Shown here: piece by piece, positions 20,644 through 30,897 of the stretch
How the letters are laid out: every line of letters begins with the position of its first letter
Numbering within the stretch: position 1 is the stretch's first letter
DNA from: Prochlorococcus marinus bv. HNLC1
GTDB taxonomy: Bacteria; Cyanobacteriota; Cyanobacteriia; PCC-6307; Cyanobiaceae
Assembly (NCBI GenBank): GCA_000218705.1
Contig: GL947594.1
Location: forward strand, 957,848 to 1,021,847
Direction of reading: 5' to 3'
Length of the DNA stretch: 64,000 nucleotides
The notes under the pieces: model-generated
Told to the model about the DNA's origin: nothing
What the model saw: the letters and a program-made list of their open reading frames with translations, nothing else
Databases searched by the model: none
Translations under genes and position numbers: made by a program

Positions 20644-20750
20644 GAGAGAATGACTTTTGTCATGCATCACTAACAATCTTAATACTTTTTTCAGATTTTA
20701 CAAGTTTTTTTTGAGAATTTCTCTAAAAATTTTTCTAACAAGTTCTTATT

Positions 20751-21893
20751 ATGCCACTTTCTAATAAATTTGAAGAATTGGTTTTAACTCAATTAGAAAG
20801 TTTCGGCTGTTTTATGGGAGTGGAGCAATTGGTAGTATATCTTGCTTCTGCAAAGAAAGGGGAAAAAGCTGGATTTGAATTGTTAGGTCAATGGCCTCAA
20901 AATGATAGGTCTCTAAAGCCAATCGCAGATGATCCTGAATTAAAAGTTTCTGCCCCCAATAGAAGATGGTATCCAATTCAAGATAAAGATATTTTAATAG
21001 GTGTTATTAGGGTAGAAACTGATTTCACAAGAGGAGAATGGCCATCAATACTTGATTCTCGACTTAAAGCTCTCTCAATTTCATTATCCAGAAGTTTTTC
21101 TATAGAAATTGAAAGGCAGAAAAATGATGAAGAGATTAATTATTTAAAAAGCCAAGTAGGTTTTATTATTCATCAACTTAGAAATCCCCTTGCAGCACTT
21201 AGAACTTATGCAAAATTATTGATGAAAAGACTTGGTCCTGATAGTGATTCATTAGAAATTATTGAAAGGATGTTGATAGAGCAAAAACAAATAAATGAAT
21301 ATATTGGATCTTTTGAAAAATTAAATAAACCTATTCAGATACCTGCTGATATTGGAGAGGAAAGACTTTTATTACCTCCTGATCTCAATGCGACAGAAAA
21401 AATTACCATCAAAGATCTTTTGACCCCTATTTTAGAAAGAGGTAAAGCTAATGCAAAATTGCAGAATAAAAGTTGGAATCAATCTTCAGAATGGCCAGAT
21501 TGGTCAGTGAGAGAAATAGACTCAAAATATAGAGTAATTGCAGAGATTATTGCAAATTTATTAGAAAATGCATGTAAGTATACGGAAGAAGATGCTCAAA
21601 TAGGAATATTCCTCTTTAATTCTGGAATAATAGTTTGTGATAATGGAAAGAAGATTGCCTCAGAGGAAGCAGAAAAAATATTTAGAAAAGGTTATCGTGG
21701 GAATGCTTCTAAAAATAAAGATGGTACAGGAGTTGGTCTTTTTTTAGCTAGGAAATTAGCTAGAAAAATTGGAGGTGATTTATATCTCAGCGAGAATGAC
21801 CAAGATAATCAGCAATTTAATAGTGAAATTCAAAAATTTAAAAATACTAATATTTTTTGTTTGAAATTACCTATAGAACAATTGCATAAATAA
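20751..21893 (+). CDS. Soluble sensor histidine kinase with N-terminal GAF-like domain
   Basis: A 380-residue kinase without membrane segments. Residues about 1-120 look like a GAF-type sensor (FGCFMGVEQLVVYLAS, then WYPIQDKDILIGVIRVE). The phosphoacceptor is H141 in FIIHQLRNPLAALRTYAKLL. The ATPase domain has N-box IIANLLENACKYTEE (about 265-280), D297-x-G in VCDNGK, and G-box KDGTGVGLFLARKLARKIGG. No response regulator is adjacent, so it is an orphan. The layout resembles the cyanobacterial Hik2/chloroplast sensor kinase type, but I cannot confirm that. It overlaps the convergent cobS end by 23 bp. Confidence 0.88.
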   Translation: MPLSNKFEELVLTQLESFGCFMGVEQLVVYLASAKKGEKAGFELLGQWPQNDRSLKPIADDPELKVSAPNRRWYPIQDKDILIGVIRVETDFTRGEWPSILDSRLKALSISLSRSFSIEIERQKNDEEINYLKSQVGFIIHQLRNPLAALRTYAKLLMKRLGPDSDSLEIIERMLIEQKQINEYIGSFEKLNKPIQIPADIGEERLLLPPDLNATEKITIKDLLTPILERGKANAKLQNKSWNQSSEWPDWSVREIDSKYRVIAEIIANLLENACKYTEEDAQIGIFLFNSGIIVCDNGKKIASEEAEKIFRKGYRGNASKNKDGTGVGLFLARKLARKIGGDLYLSENDQDNQQFNSEIQKFKNTNIFCLKLPIEQLHK

Positions 21894-22644
21894 ATAACAT
21901 AACAGTTTCAGTTAATACAACACTCGCTCCGCATGTATCTCCATTAACGCCACCAGTTTTACGACCTATCAAAATTGGTATCCTCCATGCGAAGAAGAAA
22001 CCTAAGACTAATAATGTAAGTCTTTTAAATATAAAAATGTAAGAATCGCTAACAGTTAAATTATATAATCCTAATAAAATTAAAATTAAGATAGATAATC
22101 GTGATTCTTTGTTTAGTCCTCTCCAATATTTTTGGTGACTAAAAGATTTTCTTTTATAGTTAAAATATTTAAATTTATCTATATAGATAAGTGTTGATAC
22201 TCTTCCCCAGAACAAACATATTGGCAAGACATGAAATATTTTATCTTCTATCTTCATTAAAGATGCTAACTGTATTAGTGTTATTAAAATAATTGCTTGT
22301 ACACCAAAAGCTCCAACCCTGCTATCCTTCATTGCTTTAATAAATTTATCTTTGCCTGCATATAAACCATCAAATGTATCCATTAAACCATCTATATGAA
22401 GTCCTCCGGTTATTAAGAAACCACTTGCGATGCAAATCGATGCAGAGGCAAAGATTGGCCATGAATTATTTCTTAAACTTATGAATATAAGACTTTGTAT
22501 ATATCCTATAAAAATTCCTAAAAGAGGTGCATATTGAGTAATATTTTTAAATCTTGGAAGGATTAAAGGTAACTTTGGGAAAATAGTGAAGAAGATCCAA
22601 GCACCTGCAAAGTCATTTAAAAAATTTTTTTTGATGAGTTTCAA
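21871..22644 (-). CDS. cobS: Adenosylcobinamide-GDP ribazoletransferase (cobalamin synthase)
   Basis: Integral membrane enzyme joining alpha-ribazole to adenosylcobinamide-GDP late in (pseudo)cobalamin synthesis. Diagnostic motifs: GGLHIDGLMDTFDGLYAGKDKFIKAMKDSRVGAFG (split as GGLHIDGLMDTFDGLYAG and AMKDSRVGAFG) at about residues 80-120, and GGVNGDTCGASVVLTET near the C-terminus. About six hydrophobic segments; 257 residues, normal. Confidence 0.95.
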   Translation of the reverse strand: MKLIKKNFLNDFAGAWIFFTIFPKLPLILPRFKNITQYAPLLGIFIGYIQSLIFISLRNNSWPIFASASICIASGFLITGGLHIDGLMDTFDGLYAGKDKFIKAMKDSRVGAFGVQAIILITLIQLASLMKIEDKIFHVLPICLFWGRVSTLIYIDKFKYFNYKRKSFSHQKYWRGLNKESRLSILILILLGLYNLTVSDSYIFIFKRLTLLVLGFFFAWRIPILIGRKTGGVNGDTCGASVVLTETVMLFIYAIVL

Positions 22645-22709
22645 AGATATGGCTTAGATAATAATACGTTAAATTGGAAAAAACATAATGACAAAATTTA
22701 GTAGATATT

Positions 22710-23828
22710 GTGTTTGATTTTAAATCAATTTCTTTTTGTAATACCACGAATGCGAGAACTGGTATTTTTACCACCCCTCATGGTTTAGTCAAAACACCTA
22801 AGTTTATGCCGGTAGGGACTTTAGGCACAGTTAAAGGTTTGAGCTCAATACAACTTGATTCCACAGATGCTTCAATGATACTAGCTAATACTTTTCATTT
22901 GCATTTACAACCGGGAGAAAGAATCATTAAGGAAGCTGGTGGTATTCACAAATTTATGAATTGGGAGAAACCAGTACTTACAGACTCTGGTGGTTATCAG
23001 GTTTTCAGTTTGGCAAAATTAAATAAGATTTCTGATGAAGGGGTTAGCTTTAAGAATCCAAGAGATGGTAGTTATATTTTCCTTTCTCCTGAAAAAGTAA
23101 TGGAAATTCAAATGGATATAGGAGCTGATGTATCAATGGCTTTTGATCATTGTCCTCCTCATACATCTACTGAAAATGATATTGAGGATTCATTGCGACG
23201 AACAAATCTTTGGCTGGAGAGATGTGTGAAGACTCATAAAAGAAAGGATCAAGCACTTTTTGGTATAGTCCAAGGAGGTAAATATCCGCGATTAAGAGAG
23301 TTAAGTGCAAAATTTGTTAGCTCATTTGATCTTCCTGGAATTGCAGTAGGTGGGGTAAGTGTAGGAGAGTCTATAGATGAAATTCATAATGTAATAAATT
23401 TAGTCCCAAAATTCTTACCATCTAATAGACCAAGATATTTAATGGGTATTGGATCTCTGAAAGAGATTTCAATAGCAATAGCAAAAGGATTTGACTTGTT
23501 TGATTGTGTATTGCCTACAAGGCTAGGACGTCATGGAACTGCATTCTTTAATGATCAAAGATGGAATTTGCGCAATGCACGTTTTAGAGATGATTTTCGC
23601 CCAATTGATGAAAGTTGTACGTGTGAAACATGTAAAAATTATTCTCGTGCATATCTTCATCATTTAATTAGAAATAATGAATTATTAGGTTTAACATTAA
23701 TAAGTTTACATAATATATCTCATGTCATACGATTTACTAATTCAATTTCAAAAGCAATTCAGGATAATTGTTTTACAATAGATTTCGCTCCGTGGAAAAC
23801 ATCCTCCATTGCTCATCATACGTGGTAA
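22710..23828 (+). CDS. tgt: tRNA-guanine(34) transglycosylase
   Basis: Exchanges guanine for preQ1/queuine at the tRNA wobble position. It starts at GTG. The nucleophile aspartate lies in [12 protein letters not shown] (early) and [16 protein letters not shown] carries the second active-site Asp. [13 protein letters not shown] and AVGGVSVGE form the base pocket. The zinc site is [17 protein letters not shown] (three Cys and one His). 372 residues, full length. psbK follows 33 bp downstream on the same strand. Confidence 0.97.
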   Translation: MFDFKSISFCNTTNARTGIFTTPHGLVKTPKFMPVGTLGTVKGLSSIQLDSTDASMILANTFHLHLQPGERIIKEAGGIHKFMNWEKPVLTDSGGYQVFSLAKLNKISDEGVSFKNPRDGSYIFLSPEKVMEIQMDIGADVSMAFDHCPPHTSTENDIEDSLRRTNLWLERCVKTHKRKDQALFGIVQGGKYPRLRELSAKFVSSFDLPGIAVGGVSVGESIDEIHNVINLVPKFLPSNRPRYLMGIGSLKEISIAIAKGFDLFDCVLPTRLGRHGTAFFNDQRWNLRNARFRDDFRPIDESCTCETCKNYSRAYLHHLIRNNELLGLTLISLHNISHVIRFTNSISKAIQDNCFTIDFAPWKTSSIAHHTW

Positions 23829-23861
23829 CGTCATATAGTAATTAACTAATTTATTTAGAAG

Positions 23862-24002
23862 GTGTTGATTTTTTTTAATACATTTGCTGAACTTCCCGAA
23901 GCATACAAAGCTTTTGCTCCAACAGTTGATGTTCTTCCTTTAATCCCTTTATTCTTTTTTCTTCTAGTATTTGTATGGCAAGCTGCAGTTGGTTTTAAAT
24001 AA
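23862..24002 (+). CDS. psbK: Photosystem II reaction-center protein K
   Basis: A 46-codon gene. The mature core reads [21 protein letters not shown], then the transmembrane helix [17 protein letters not shown], which is the invariant PsbK pattern. The start is uncertain: GTG at 23862 is immediately followed by TTG, and AGAAGG lies directly against them. The short leader (MLIFFNTF) resembles that of other marine picocyanobacteria and is expected to be processed. Confidence 0.93.
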   Translation: MLIFFNTFAELPEAYKAFAPTVDVLPLIPLFFFLLVFVWQAAVGFK

Positions 24003-24009
24003 TTAATTG

Positions 24010-25014
24010 TTAGATAGCGTTTTCTAAGGGAATACTCTCTCCTGGGTTTTCTACAGCATGCTCAATAAAATCTGCAATAATTAATGCTCTTGAAGCTTGT
24101 TCTCCATCAACTTCTGGAGATTCTTTACCTTGCACACATTTTAGAAAGTGCTCTAATTCAGCATAAAGTGGTTCAATAGAAGTTGTGCTAACCTCTTCTA
24201 CAAATCCATCGTTTCTATAAACTAATTCTCCGTGTTCAGCGGAATAAGATTCATTTGATTTTCTGTGTATTTGAAGATTATGGTTTAAGAAATCAGTTTC
24301 TACTAACCCATTTTGGCAATGTGCGCTTAAGCTTCTAATCTTCTTATGACTCATTTTGCTTGCTGTTAAATTTGCAATTACATTATTTTCAAAAACAAGT
24401 GTAGCGCTTACATAATCAATTAAACCTTCTTTATTTTTGCCCCCAACAGCAGATAATTTTTTAATTTTTGAATTAACTAATTCTAAAACTAAGTCAATAT
24501 CATGAATCATAAGATCCATAACAACCGAGACATCATTGGCTCTGTCTGCATGTGGACTATGTCTTCTCGCCTCTAAGACAACTATCTTTTCATCATTAAT
24601 AATTTTATTTAATTCTCTAAAAGCAGGGTTAAACCTCTCAATATGTCCAACTTGTAATAAACAATTTTTATTTTTAGAAACACTTATTAATGAGGCTGCT
24701 TCCTTTCTACTCGCTGCTATTGGCTTTTCAATAAGAACATGTACACCTGCTTTAAGAGCATCTAATCCAACTTGATGATGTAATAGGGTTGGAACTGCTA
24801 TACAGATTGCATCGACTCTAGAAAGAAGTTGATGATAATCACTATACCAATCACATTGAAATTGGTCTTTGGCTAACTGACCTCTTTGCTCATTTGGATC
24901 AGCTACACCAATTAAGTCTGCGTCCTTTAACAGGCTAAGGACTCTTGCATGATGCCATCCCATATTCCCTATACCTATGACTCCAACCTTGACTGGATAC
25001 GAGTCTAGTGTCAT
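24010..25014 (-). CDS. Gfo/Idh/MocA family NAD(P)-dependent oxidoreductase
   Basis: A 334-residue enzyme. The N-terminal Rossmann fold has KVGVIGIGNMGWHHARVL. The family catalytic motif appears as VLIEKPIAASRKEA (EKP), with HIERFNPAF and MDLMIHDIDLVLEL following (the HDID segment holds the catalytic histidine). Substrate cannot be deduced; related proteins act on sugars or inositols. The C-terminal domain ends with the usual ALIIADFIEHAVENPGE pattern. It is convergent with psbK, 7 bp apart. Confidence 0.88.
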   Translation of the reverse strand: MTLDSYPVKVGVIGIGNMGWHHARVLSLLKDADLIGVADPNEQRGQLAKDQFQCDWYSDYHQLLSRVDAICIAVPTLLHHQVGLDALKAGVHVLIEKPIAASRKEAASLISVSKNKNCLLQVGHIERFNPAFRELNKIINDEKIVVLEARRHSPHADRANDVSVVMDLMIHDIDLVLELVNSKIKKLSAVGGKNKEGLIDYVSATLVFENNVIANLTASKMSHKKIRSLSAHCQNGLVETDFLNHNLQIHRKSNESYSAEHGELVYRNDGFVEEVSTTSIEPLYAELEHFLKCVQGKESPEVDGEQASRALIIADFIEHAVENPGESIPLENAI

Positions 25015-25058
25015 ATCTTACAATCCATATTCATAATTTTATTATCATGCATAGAATG

Positions 25059-26332
25059 TCAACTTTTACTATCAATAAGATTTATTTTTACACGATCTAT
25101 TCTAGGACCTGACATTGAAATTATTTCAAATTTTATATTTTTAAATTCTAAAATATCACCAATTTTTGGAACCATTTGAAATCTCTCCAAAAGAAATCCT
25201 GCTAAGGTATGATAATCTTCACCTTCTATAATCTGAAAACCTAATTTTTTATTAATCTCAACAATTTCTGCTTTACCAGCAATTGACCATTTTTTTTGTG
25301 AATTATCTAACTGTTTCATATCAATATTAATACTATTATTTTGCATTTCATCTCCAACTATTTCTCCCGTTAGATCTGCTGCTGTTATTAAACCTTCTGT
25401 TCCTCCATGCTCATCTACAACTAGTAAAAATGGGTTGTAATCTCTAACTAAAGGTAAAATCTCAGCTAAAGAACAAGTCTCTAAAACTTTAGTAACTGGT
25501 AAAAGAAAAGGTTCTAATGATGTATCAGCTCCTAATTGACTTTTAGATATCGGTTTTGCCAAATAACGTAGATCTAATACACCTAGAACATCATCTAAAG
25601 ATTCTCCAGTAACAAAGAATCTTGCATGACGAGATTTATCTACTTTCTCATAAGTTCTGAAAAAGTGATGTCTTTAGGTAAAGTAACCATTTCAGATCTT
25701 GGGATCATCACTTCTTTCACCTGAGTATCTTTTAGAGCAAAAACTCCTTCGATTATATTTTTTTCATCTGGTTTTAAACCAGTAACATTATTCGTCTCTA
25801 TGAGTGTTTCAAGCTCTCCTGCTGATAATCCAGAATTTAGTGAATCCCATTTATTGTTTAATTTTAATAATCTTAAGCATGCACTTACAAAAAATTCAAT
25901 TATTGAAACTACAGGCTTCATTCCTTTCCTTACAGCTTCAAAAATAGTTGTTAATTTTAAGGCTGCTGATTCAGGATTATTAATAACAATTGCTTTTGGG
26001 ATTAGGCCGGAAATAAGTGTCGAAATGAAAACAATTATTAAAAATAAAGTAAGGTCTAAGAATCTAGTTTTAAGAGAATTATCTTGCCAAAAATCTCTAG
26101 CTAGTCCATTACCTAGCCAACCGATAGCTATTAGTGAAATAGTGACTCCAAATTGTGATGAAATTAATGATGATCTAAATCTCTTTTGAATTTTAAGTAT
26201 TGAATTAGCTCCCTCTCTTTTTTCTTCTATTAACCTTAAAACCTTACTAGGCCTTATTAGTAATACTGAAAGTTCACTGGCGGCAAAAAAAGCAGGAAAA
26301 GCCAATAAAAATAAAATAAGTGTTATTTTCAT
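25059..26332 (-). CDS. CorC/HlyC-type (CNNM, DUF21-CBS) transporter-like protein, one frameshift
   Basis: Joined frames give about 425 residues: a DUF21 membrane domain with three to four hydrophobic helices (LILFLLAFPAFFAASELSVL through LISGLIPKAIVI), CBS domains (KDTQVKEVMIPRSEM; VTKVLETCSLAEILPLVR; PFLLVVDEHGGTEGLITAADL) and a C-terminal CorC_HlyC domain (YHTLAGFLLERFQMVPKIGD). Such proteins are implicated in Mg/Co or Na-linked transport. The frame breaks near 25644, where AGAAAG should read AGAAAAG (MRK / VDKSRHARFFV junction), a one-base homopolymer loss. Confidence 0.85.
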
Positions 26333-26350
26333 GCAAAGCCAAGTATTTGA

Positions 26351-26423
26351 TGGGGGTGGCGAGGATCGAACTCGCCTAAGGCGAATTATGAGTTCGCTGC
26401 ATTCACCAGATTGCTACACCCCC
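26351..26423 (-). tRNA. tRNA-Met (anticodon CAT)
   Basis: The reverse strand gives acceptor GGGGGTG paired with CACCCCC, D arm around GCAATCTGGTGAATGC, anticodon stem GCGAA/TTCGC with loop CTCATAA, and T arm GGCGA-GTTCGAT-CCTCGCC-like. The anticodon is CAT and the acceptor end is fully paired, so it is not the initiator. An isoleucine tRNA modified to lysidine is not strictly excluded. Length 73 nt, discriminator A. Confidence 0.9.
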
Positions 26424-26555
26424 AAATGAGTACATTAAAAAATGCAGCTAATTTTATAGTACCTAAAAATAATATTTCAAAAAGCACCAAATTAGTAAGC
26501 TTTTGTGAGATTTCTTTTTTTTCTTCTAATCTTTAAATATATTAATGCAAAAATA

Positions 26556-27119
26556 ATGAGTAATTTCTCTTCAGATTTTTATAACAATAAGGCAAACTTA
26601 CTTAATCTTTTGCAGAAAAATTCCTATAAAAAAGGCAATTTTCAATTATCCTCTGGCAAACAAAGCAGCCATTATTTAAATTGTAAACCTGTTTCATTAA
26701 ATGGGTATGGATTAAATTTAATTAGCGAATTATTTTTAGAATTAATGAATTCTGAAACTGAAGCTGTTGCAGGTTTAACTTTAGGAGCAGATCCACTTGT
26801 TAGTGGTGTGATTTTGTTAGCTGCAAATAAGGGAATTCCTCTGAATGGTTTAATAATTAGAAAAGAGATTAAAAACTATGGCACTAAATCAGGAATTGAG
26901 GGGCCAAACTTAGATAGTAAAACTGTTGTAACTGTTTTAGAAGATGTAGTAACAACAGCAGGATCTTGCCTAAAAGCAATCAATAAATTAAGAGAGAACG
27001 ATTATATTGTTAATGAAGTTTTAACAATAGTTGATAGAGAAGAGGGTGGTGCTGATGTTTTGAGGAAAAATAAAGTTGTCTTGAAGAGTTTATTTAATAT
27101 TAGAGACTTTATTAATTGA
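26556..27119 (+). CDS. pyrE: Orotate phosphoribosyltransferase
   Basis: Converts orotate and PRPP to OMP in pyrimidine synthesis. The PRPP-binding signature is [30 protein letters not shown]-like [10 protein letters not shown] supplies the conserved Lys, and [18 protein letters not shown] is the substrate loop. The frame is open upstream, but ATG at 26556 (MSNFSSDF) yields the normal 187 residues. Its stop overlaps the ygfZ start (TGATG), so the two are coupled. Confidence 0.95.
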   Translation: MSNFSSDFYNNKANLLNLLQKNSYKKGNFQLSSGKQSSHYLNCKPVSLNGYGLNLISELFLELMNSETEAVAGLTLGADPLVSGVILLAANKGIPLNGLIIRKEIKNYGTKSGIEGPNLDSKTVVTVLEDVVTTAGSCLKAINKLRENDYIVNEVLTIVDREEGGADVLRKNKVVLKSLFNIRDFIN

Positions 27120-27961
27120 TGACTAAAAAAGACAATAAAAAAAATTTTTGGTTAGAAGAATTTGAATCCTTTTATGTCGAGGGAGAAGACTCTAAAAGAT
27201 TTTTAAATGGAATTACAACAAATAATATGAATCTTGATGTTCCTTTTATGCAAGCATGCTGGCTTAATCCAAAAGGTATTTTGAGAGCATTGCTAGAAAT
27301 TCATATCTACAAAGATAAATTATTACTTGTTAATATTGAAGGCAATATTAGAGAAATTAAAGATTTTTTCGAGAATATGATCTTCCCCACTGATAATGTT
27401 TCTTTGAGTGATAATTTTCCTATTTTTAGATTACAGGAATTAGATAAGTATCAACCCTGGAGAAAATTTGAACCAAAAATTTTTATCAATAAAGATCCTA
27501 AAAAATATTGTCTAGACAATCAAATAGAATTATTGAAATCAAGTAATCTTGAAATGTGGAAAATATGGCAGGCTATCCCAAGATTAAATTCTGAAATCGA
27601 TGGTGAAAATAATCCCCTTGAATTAGGTTTATATGATTTAGTTGATTTTAATAAAGGCTGTTATCTTGGACAGGAAACAATGGCAAGATTGAAAAGGATA
27701 TCATCTTTAAAGCAGGAAATTAGAGTTTGGTCATCTAGTATTCTCAATAAAAACTTTGAATTAAATGATAAAAAAATTTATTTAAATGAAAATAAAGAAA
27801 TAATAACTGGAACTATAACTAGTTTTTTATCTCTTAGCTCTAAGAAAGTAATTGGTTTAGCGATGATTAAAAAGAATTATTTAAACCAATTAGAATATTT
27901 TTTTAATGAGGAATTAGGATCAATAAAAGTTGAAAAATCTATAGGATCAGCTTTCTTTTAG
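27119..27961 (+). CDS. ygfZ: YgfZ/GcvT-like folate-binding protein
   Basis: A 280-residue folate-binding protein related to the glycine-cleavage T protein; YgfZ supports Fe-S enzymes that modify tRNA. The signature K-G-C-Y-x-G-Q-E appears as FNKGCYLGQETMARLK at about residues 177-192. NGITTNNMNLD (N-terminal folate site) and QACWLNPKGILRALLEIH also fit. It is translationally coupled to pyrE and overlaps the convergent RecB-like nuclease gene by 15 bp. Confidence 0.88.
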   Translation: MTKKDNKKNFWLEEFESFYVEGEDSKRFLNGITTNNMNLDVPFMQACWLNPKGILRALLEIHIYKDKLLLVNIEGNIREIKDFFENMIFPTDNVSLSDNFPIFRLQELDKYQPWRKFEPKIFINKDPKKYCLDNQIELLKSSNLEMWKIWQAIPRLNSEIDGENNPLELGLYDLVDFNKGCYLGQETMARLKRISSLKQEIRVWSSSILNKNFELNDKKIYLNENKEIITGTITSFLSLSSKKVIGLAMIKKNYLNQLEYFFNEELGSIKVEKSIGSAFF

Positions 27962-29370
27962 AAACTTATGAGCATTATCTAAATGCCATTTAATTATTTC
28001 TAAAGTTGCTAAACAATCGTCCTTGTTATAAGTTATTATTTTTTCTAAAAAAGAATTCTCTTTCGTATTGCTATATTGGATCCACCAATATAAAGCTTTA
28101 GATCCTCCAATATTTTTTTGACTCCACTCAAACCCTACCCAATTTGCAACTGTTTTTAAACTATAATTTTTTATTGGAAGGATCCATGAGTTTCTTATAA
28201 GTAAGTGCAAATCTATAAATCTTGACTCTAAATAATCGATTTCAAATTTATTTAAATTAATTATTTTTGCCATTTTTATCATTGTTATTTTTTCTGTTTC
28301 TCCAAAGTGTAATATAGGCCAATTACGTCTTGAATTTAATTGTTTGAAAATCTCTATTATATTTATTTTTATTTATCAAATTTAATATGGGTTTATAAAC
28401 AAAATTTTTAGTTTGGTCATTTACATTTTCTACTGAAAGTAAGCCATATAAAAAGTCATGATTATCGTCAGGATTTGATTCGATATCAAATACATAAAAA
28501 CCTTGGTTAAGTTTCTTCAATAAATCTAATAAATCTTTATGAGACTTAAGATGAATTGGTAATCCTGATAAATAAGATTTTGATTGATTAATTAGCTGAT
28601 TAATTTTCTTAAAATCATTTTCATCATTAATAGATAATTTATTTTTTAATTTAGATTTATCACAAGATGCTAATTGCTTAACATCATGTATACCAGCATT
28701 CTTTAATGATTGAGATGTTTTACTACCAATTCCATCAATGTCGGTTAAAAAACCATTAGATTCAGCTTCTTTATCGCAGAATTGTTTCCAAGAACATATT
28801 GAGCATTTTTTTCTGTTTTCCGTAATATTTGGAATTTTATATTTTAATGATTCATTTAATTCAAAAAAAAGATTTATTGCTTTACTCTCTTAATTTTTTA
28901 TTTATGAAGATTTTTTCAGTATAAATTTTATTATTTTGGCTTGATATCACAAGGCCATATTCTATCTTGGCTTTTTGAAATCTTTCTATAAAAATTGAAC
29001 ATAAAGCTAAATCTAATTGATGTTCTCTCGTCGTTCTGCGCCCTAATTTTGAAACTGCAGGCAAATATTTATATTTACCCCAAATACTATCTCCATTGGT
29101 TCTTATTAATAAAGACGGATTGATCTCAATTTTTAAATCATTTTTTAATTTATCTCTAATTTTTATTCCTATTACACCTTTGACTCCCTTTTCACATGCT
29201 TTTCTTCCTTTGAACAAATCTCCATCAGTAAATTTATTAAAATTACTAAATTCAGTTATTAAATGAATTGATTGTTGAGCAGACCAAGTTTTTAGTGATT
29301 TTTTACCCCATAAATCAAGCCAAGCCTTTCTTTTACATCTTAAATAACTTTTAAGTAATAAATTATTCAA
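27947..29370 (-). CDS. TM0106-type RecB-like / RNase H-fold nuclease, two frameshifts
   Basis: Joined frames give about 474 residues. N-terminus: LLKSYLRCKRKAWLDLWG (start of a RecB-like nuclease), HQLDLALCSIFIERFQKAKIEYG. Middle: CSICSWKQFCDKEAE (C-x2-C-x5-C, an Fe-S cluster-like site), then a helix-hairpin-helix stretch DIDGIGSKTSQSLKNAG. C-terminus: YVFDIESNPDD (DnaQ/RNase H-type D-x-E) through NKDDCLATLEIIKWHLDN. Breaks: near 28890 (AGAGAG tract, net +1 or -2) and near 28362 (A/T-rich tract, net +1 or -2). The domain order matches predicted RecB nucleases of the TM0106 family; function is unproven. Confidence 0.75.
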
Positions 29371-29444
29371 AAATTTTCCAGTTGTATTATATTAATACTA
29401 CATAAATTAAAATATATTTATACACTTTAGAGGCCTTTAACATT

Positions 29445-30893
29445 TTGCATCAAGATAATTACAGAGTAATTAAATTTGGTACTGATGGTTGGAGAGGCAG
29501 GTTAGCTTTTGATTTTACTTTAGAAAATTTAATCAAAGTAACCGTTGCTTCTTGCCAAGAGTTAAATTATCAATATTACAATAAGCTTTTATCAAAAAAA
29601 GTTTTAATAGGTTTTGATAGAAGATTTATGGCTAACCACTTAGCGAAAGCAATAATTCCATATGTTAATGCGTGTGGTCTTGAGCCGATTTTATCGACTA
29701 GCTATGTAACAACTCCTGCATGCAGTTTTTATGCGAAAGAAATGAATTTACTTGGTTCTTTAATAATTACTGCAAGCCATAATCCTAGTGATTGGCTTGG
29801 TTTGAAAATAAAAAATTTTCAAGGATCCTCTGTGAATTCATCTTTTACGGAAGCAGTAGAAAAGAGAATTAAATTACAAAATACTATCGAGCCTGGCAGT
29901 AATAAATATGAAGAAATCGATATAAAGAGATTTTATTTAGAAAGAATCTCCTCCAAATTTAATACTCAATTTATTTTAAATAAATTAAAAGAGATGAAAA
30001 TAAGAGTATTTTTTGATTCAATGCATGGTTCAGCTTCTAATAGTTTAGATATTCTCTTCAAAGGTAATGGCTCAGATATCGTTCAAGGTATAAGAGAAAA
30101 TAATGACCCGTATTTCGGAGGACATCCACCAGAACCTTTAGAAAATTATATTGATAATTTAAAAAAGATTCTAAAGAAAGAAGCAATTAATGATACAAAA
30201 ACTTTAGGTATAGTTTTTGATGGTGATGGCGATAGAATTGCCGTAATTGATGAGTTGGGTAGATACTGTAGTACTCAAAGTCTACTACCATACTTTATTG
30301 ATTATCTTGGTTTAAAAAATAAGACTTCAGATCCTGTCTTAAAAACTGTAAGTGGATCGGACATTATCACGAATATATCAAAAAAACAAAATCGGAAAGT
30401 AATTGAGTTACCTGTAGGTTTTAAATTTATTGCAGAAAAAATGATTAATGAACAAATATTTATTGGTGGAGAAGAATCGGGAGGAGTAGGTTTTGGTGAA
30501 TATTTGCCAGAAAGAGATGGTTTATATGCGGCTATGACTTTATTAAATGGAATTGCCGAACAATCAAAATATTTATTTGAATCTCTTGATCAAATACAAA
30601 AAGAATTTGGTCCAAGTTTTTATGAAAGAATTGATATACCTTTTGCTAATAATAATAAAAAAAATAATCTAAAAAAATTTATAATTAATAATATACCTAA
30701 TGATATTTGCAATTATTTAGTCAAGAATGTCTCTATGACTGATGGAATAAAAATACGACTTGAAAATAATTTTTGGATACTTTTCAGATTCTCTGGAACA
30801 GAACCGCTCCTGAGATTGTATTGTGAGGCTCCTTCAAAAGATTTGCTTGATAAAACTTTAAAATGGAGTAAAGAATTTATTAATAATGAATAA
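29445..30893 (+). CDS. Phosphohexomutase (phosphoglucomutase/phosphomannomutase family)
   Basis: Alpha-D-phosphohexomutase of 482 residues. Motifs: KFGTDGWRGR near the start, catalytic phosphoserine loop TASHNPSDWLGLK at about residue 107, metal loop VFDGDGDRIAVID at about 260, sugar-binding loop GGEESGGVGFGEYLPERDG and phosphate-binding loop RFSGTEPLLRLY near the end. Glucose-1-P versus mannose or glucosamine specificity cannot be told apart by eye. It starts at TTG, which is unusual here; no upstream ATG exists in frame. rdgB follows 4 bp later. Confidence 0.93.
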   Translation: MHQDNYRVIKFGTDGWRGRLAFDFTLENLIKVTVASCQELNYQYYNKLLSKKVLIGFDRRFMANHLAKAIIPYVNACGLEPILSTSYVTTPACSFYAKEMNLLGSLIITASHNPSDWLGLKIKNFQGSSVNSSFTEAVEKRIKLQNTIEPGSNKYEEIDIKRFYLERISSKFNTQFILNKLKEMKIRVFFDSMHGSASNSLDILFKGNGSDIVQGIRENNDPYFGGHPPEPLENYIDNLKKILKKEAINDTKTLGIVFDGDGDRIAVIDELGRYCSTQSLLPYFIDYLGLKNKTSDPVLKTVSGSDIITNISKKQNRKVIELPVGFKFIAEKMINEQIFIGGEESGGVGFGEYLPERDGLYAAMTLLNGIAEQSKYLFESLDQIQKEFGPSFYERIDIPFANNNKKNNLKKFIINNIPNDICNYLVKNVSMTDGIKIRLENNFWILFRFSGTEPLLRLYCEAPSKDLLDKTLKWSKEFINNE

Positions 30894-30897
30894 ATAA

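Noticed and set aside
27947-29370. Cas4-like reading of the RecB-type nuclease
   Set aside because: There is no CRISPR array or other cas gene in the window, and the C-terminal DnaQ-like domain fits the TM0106-type family better.
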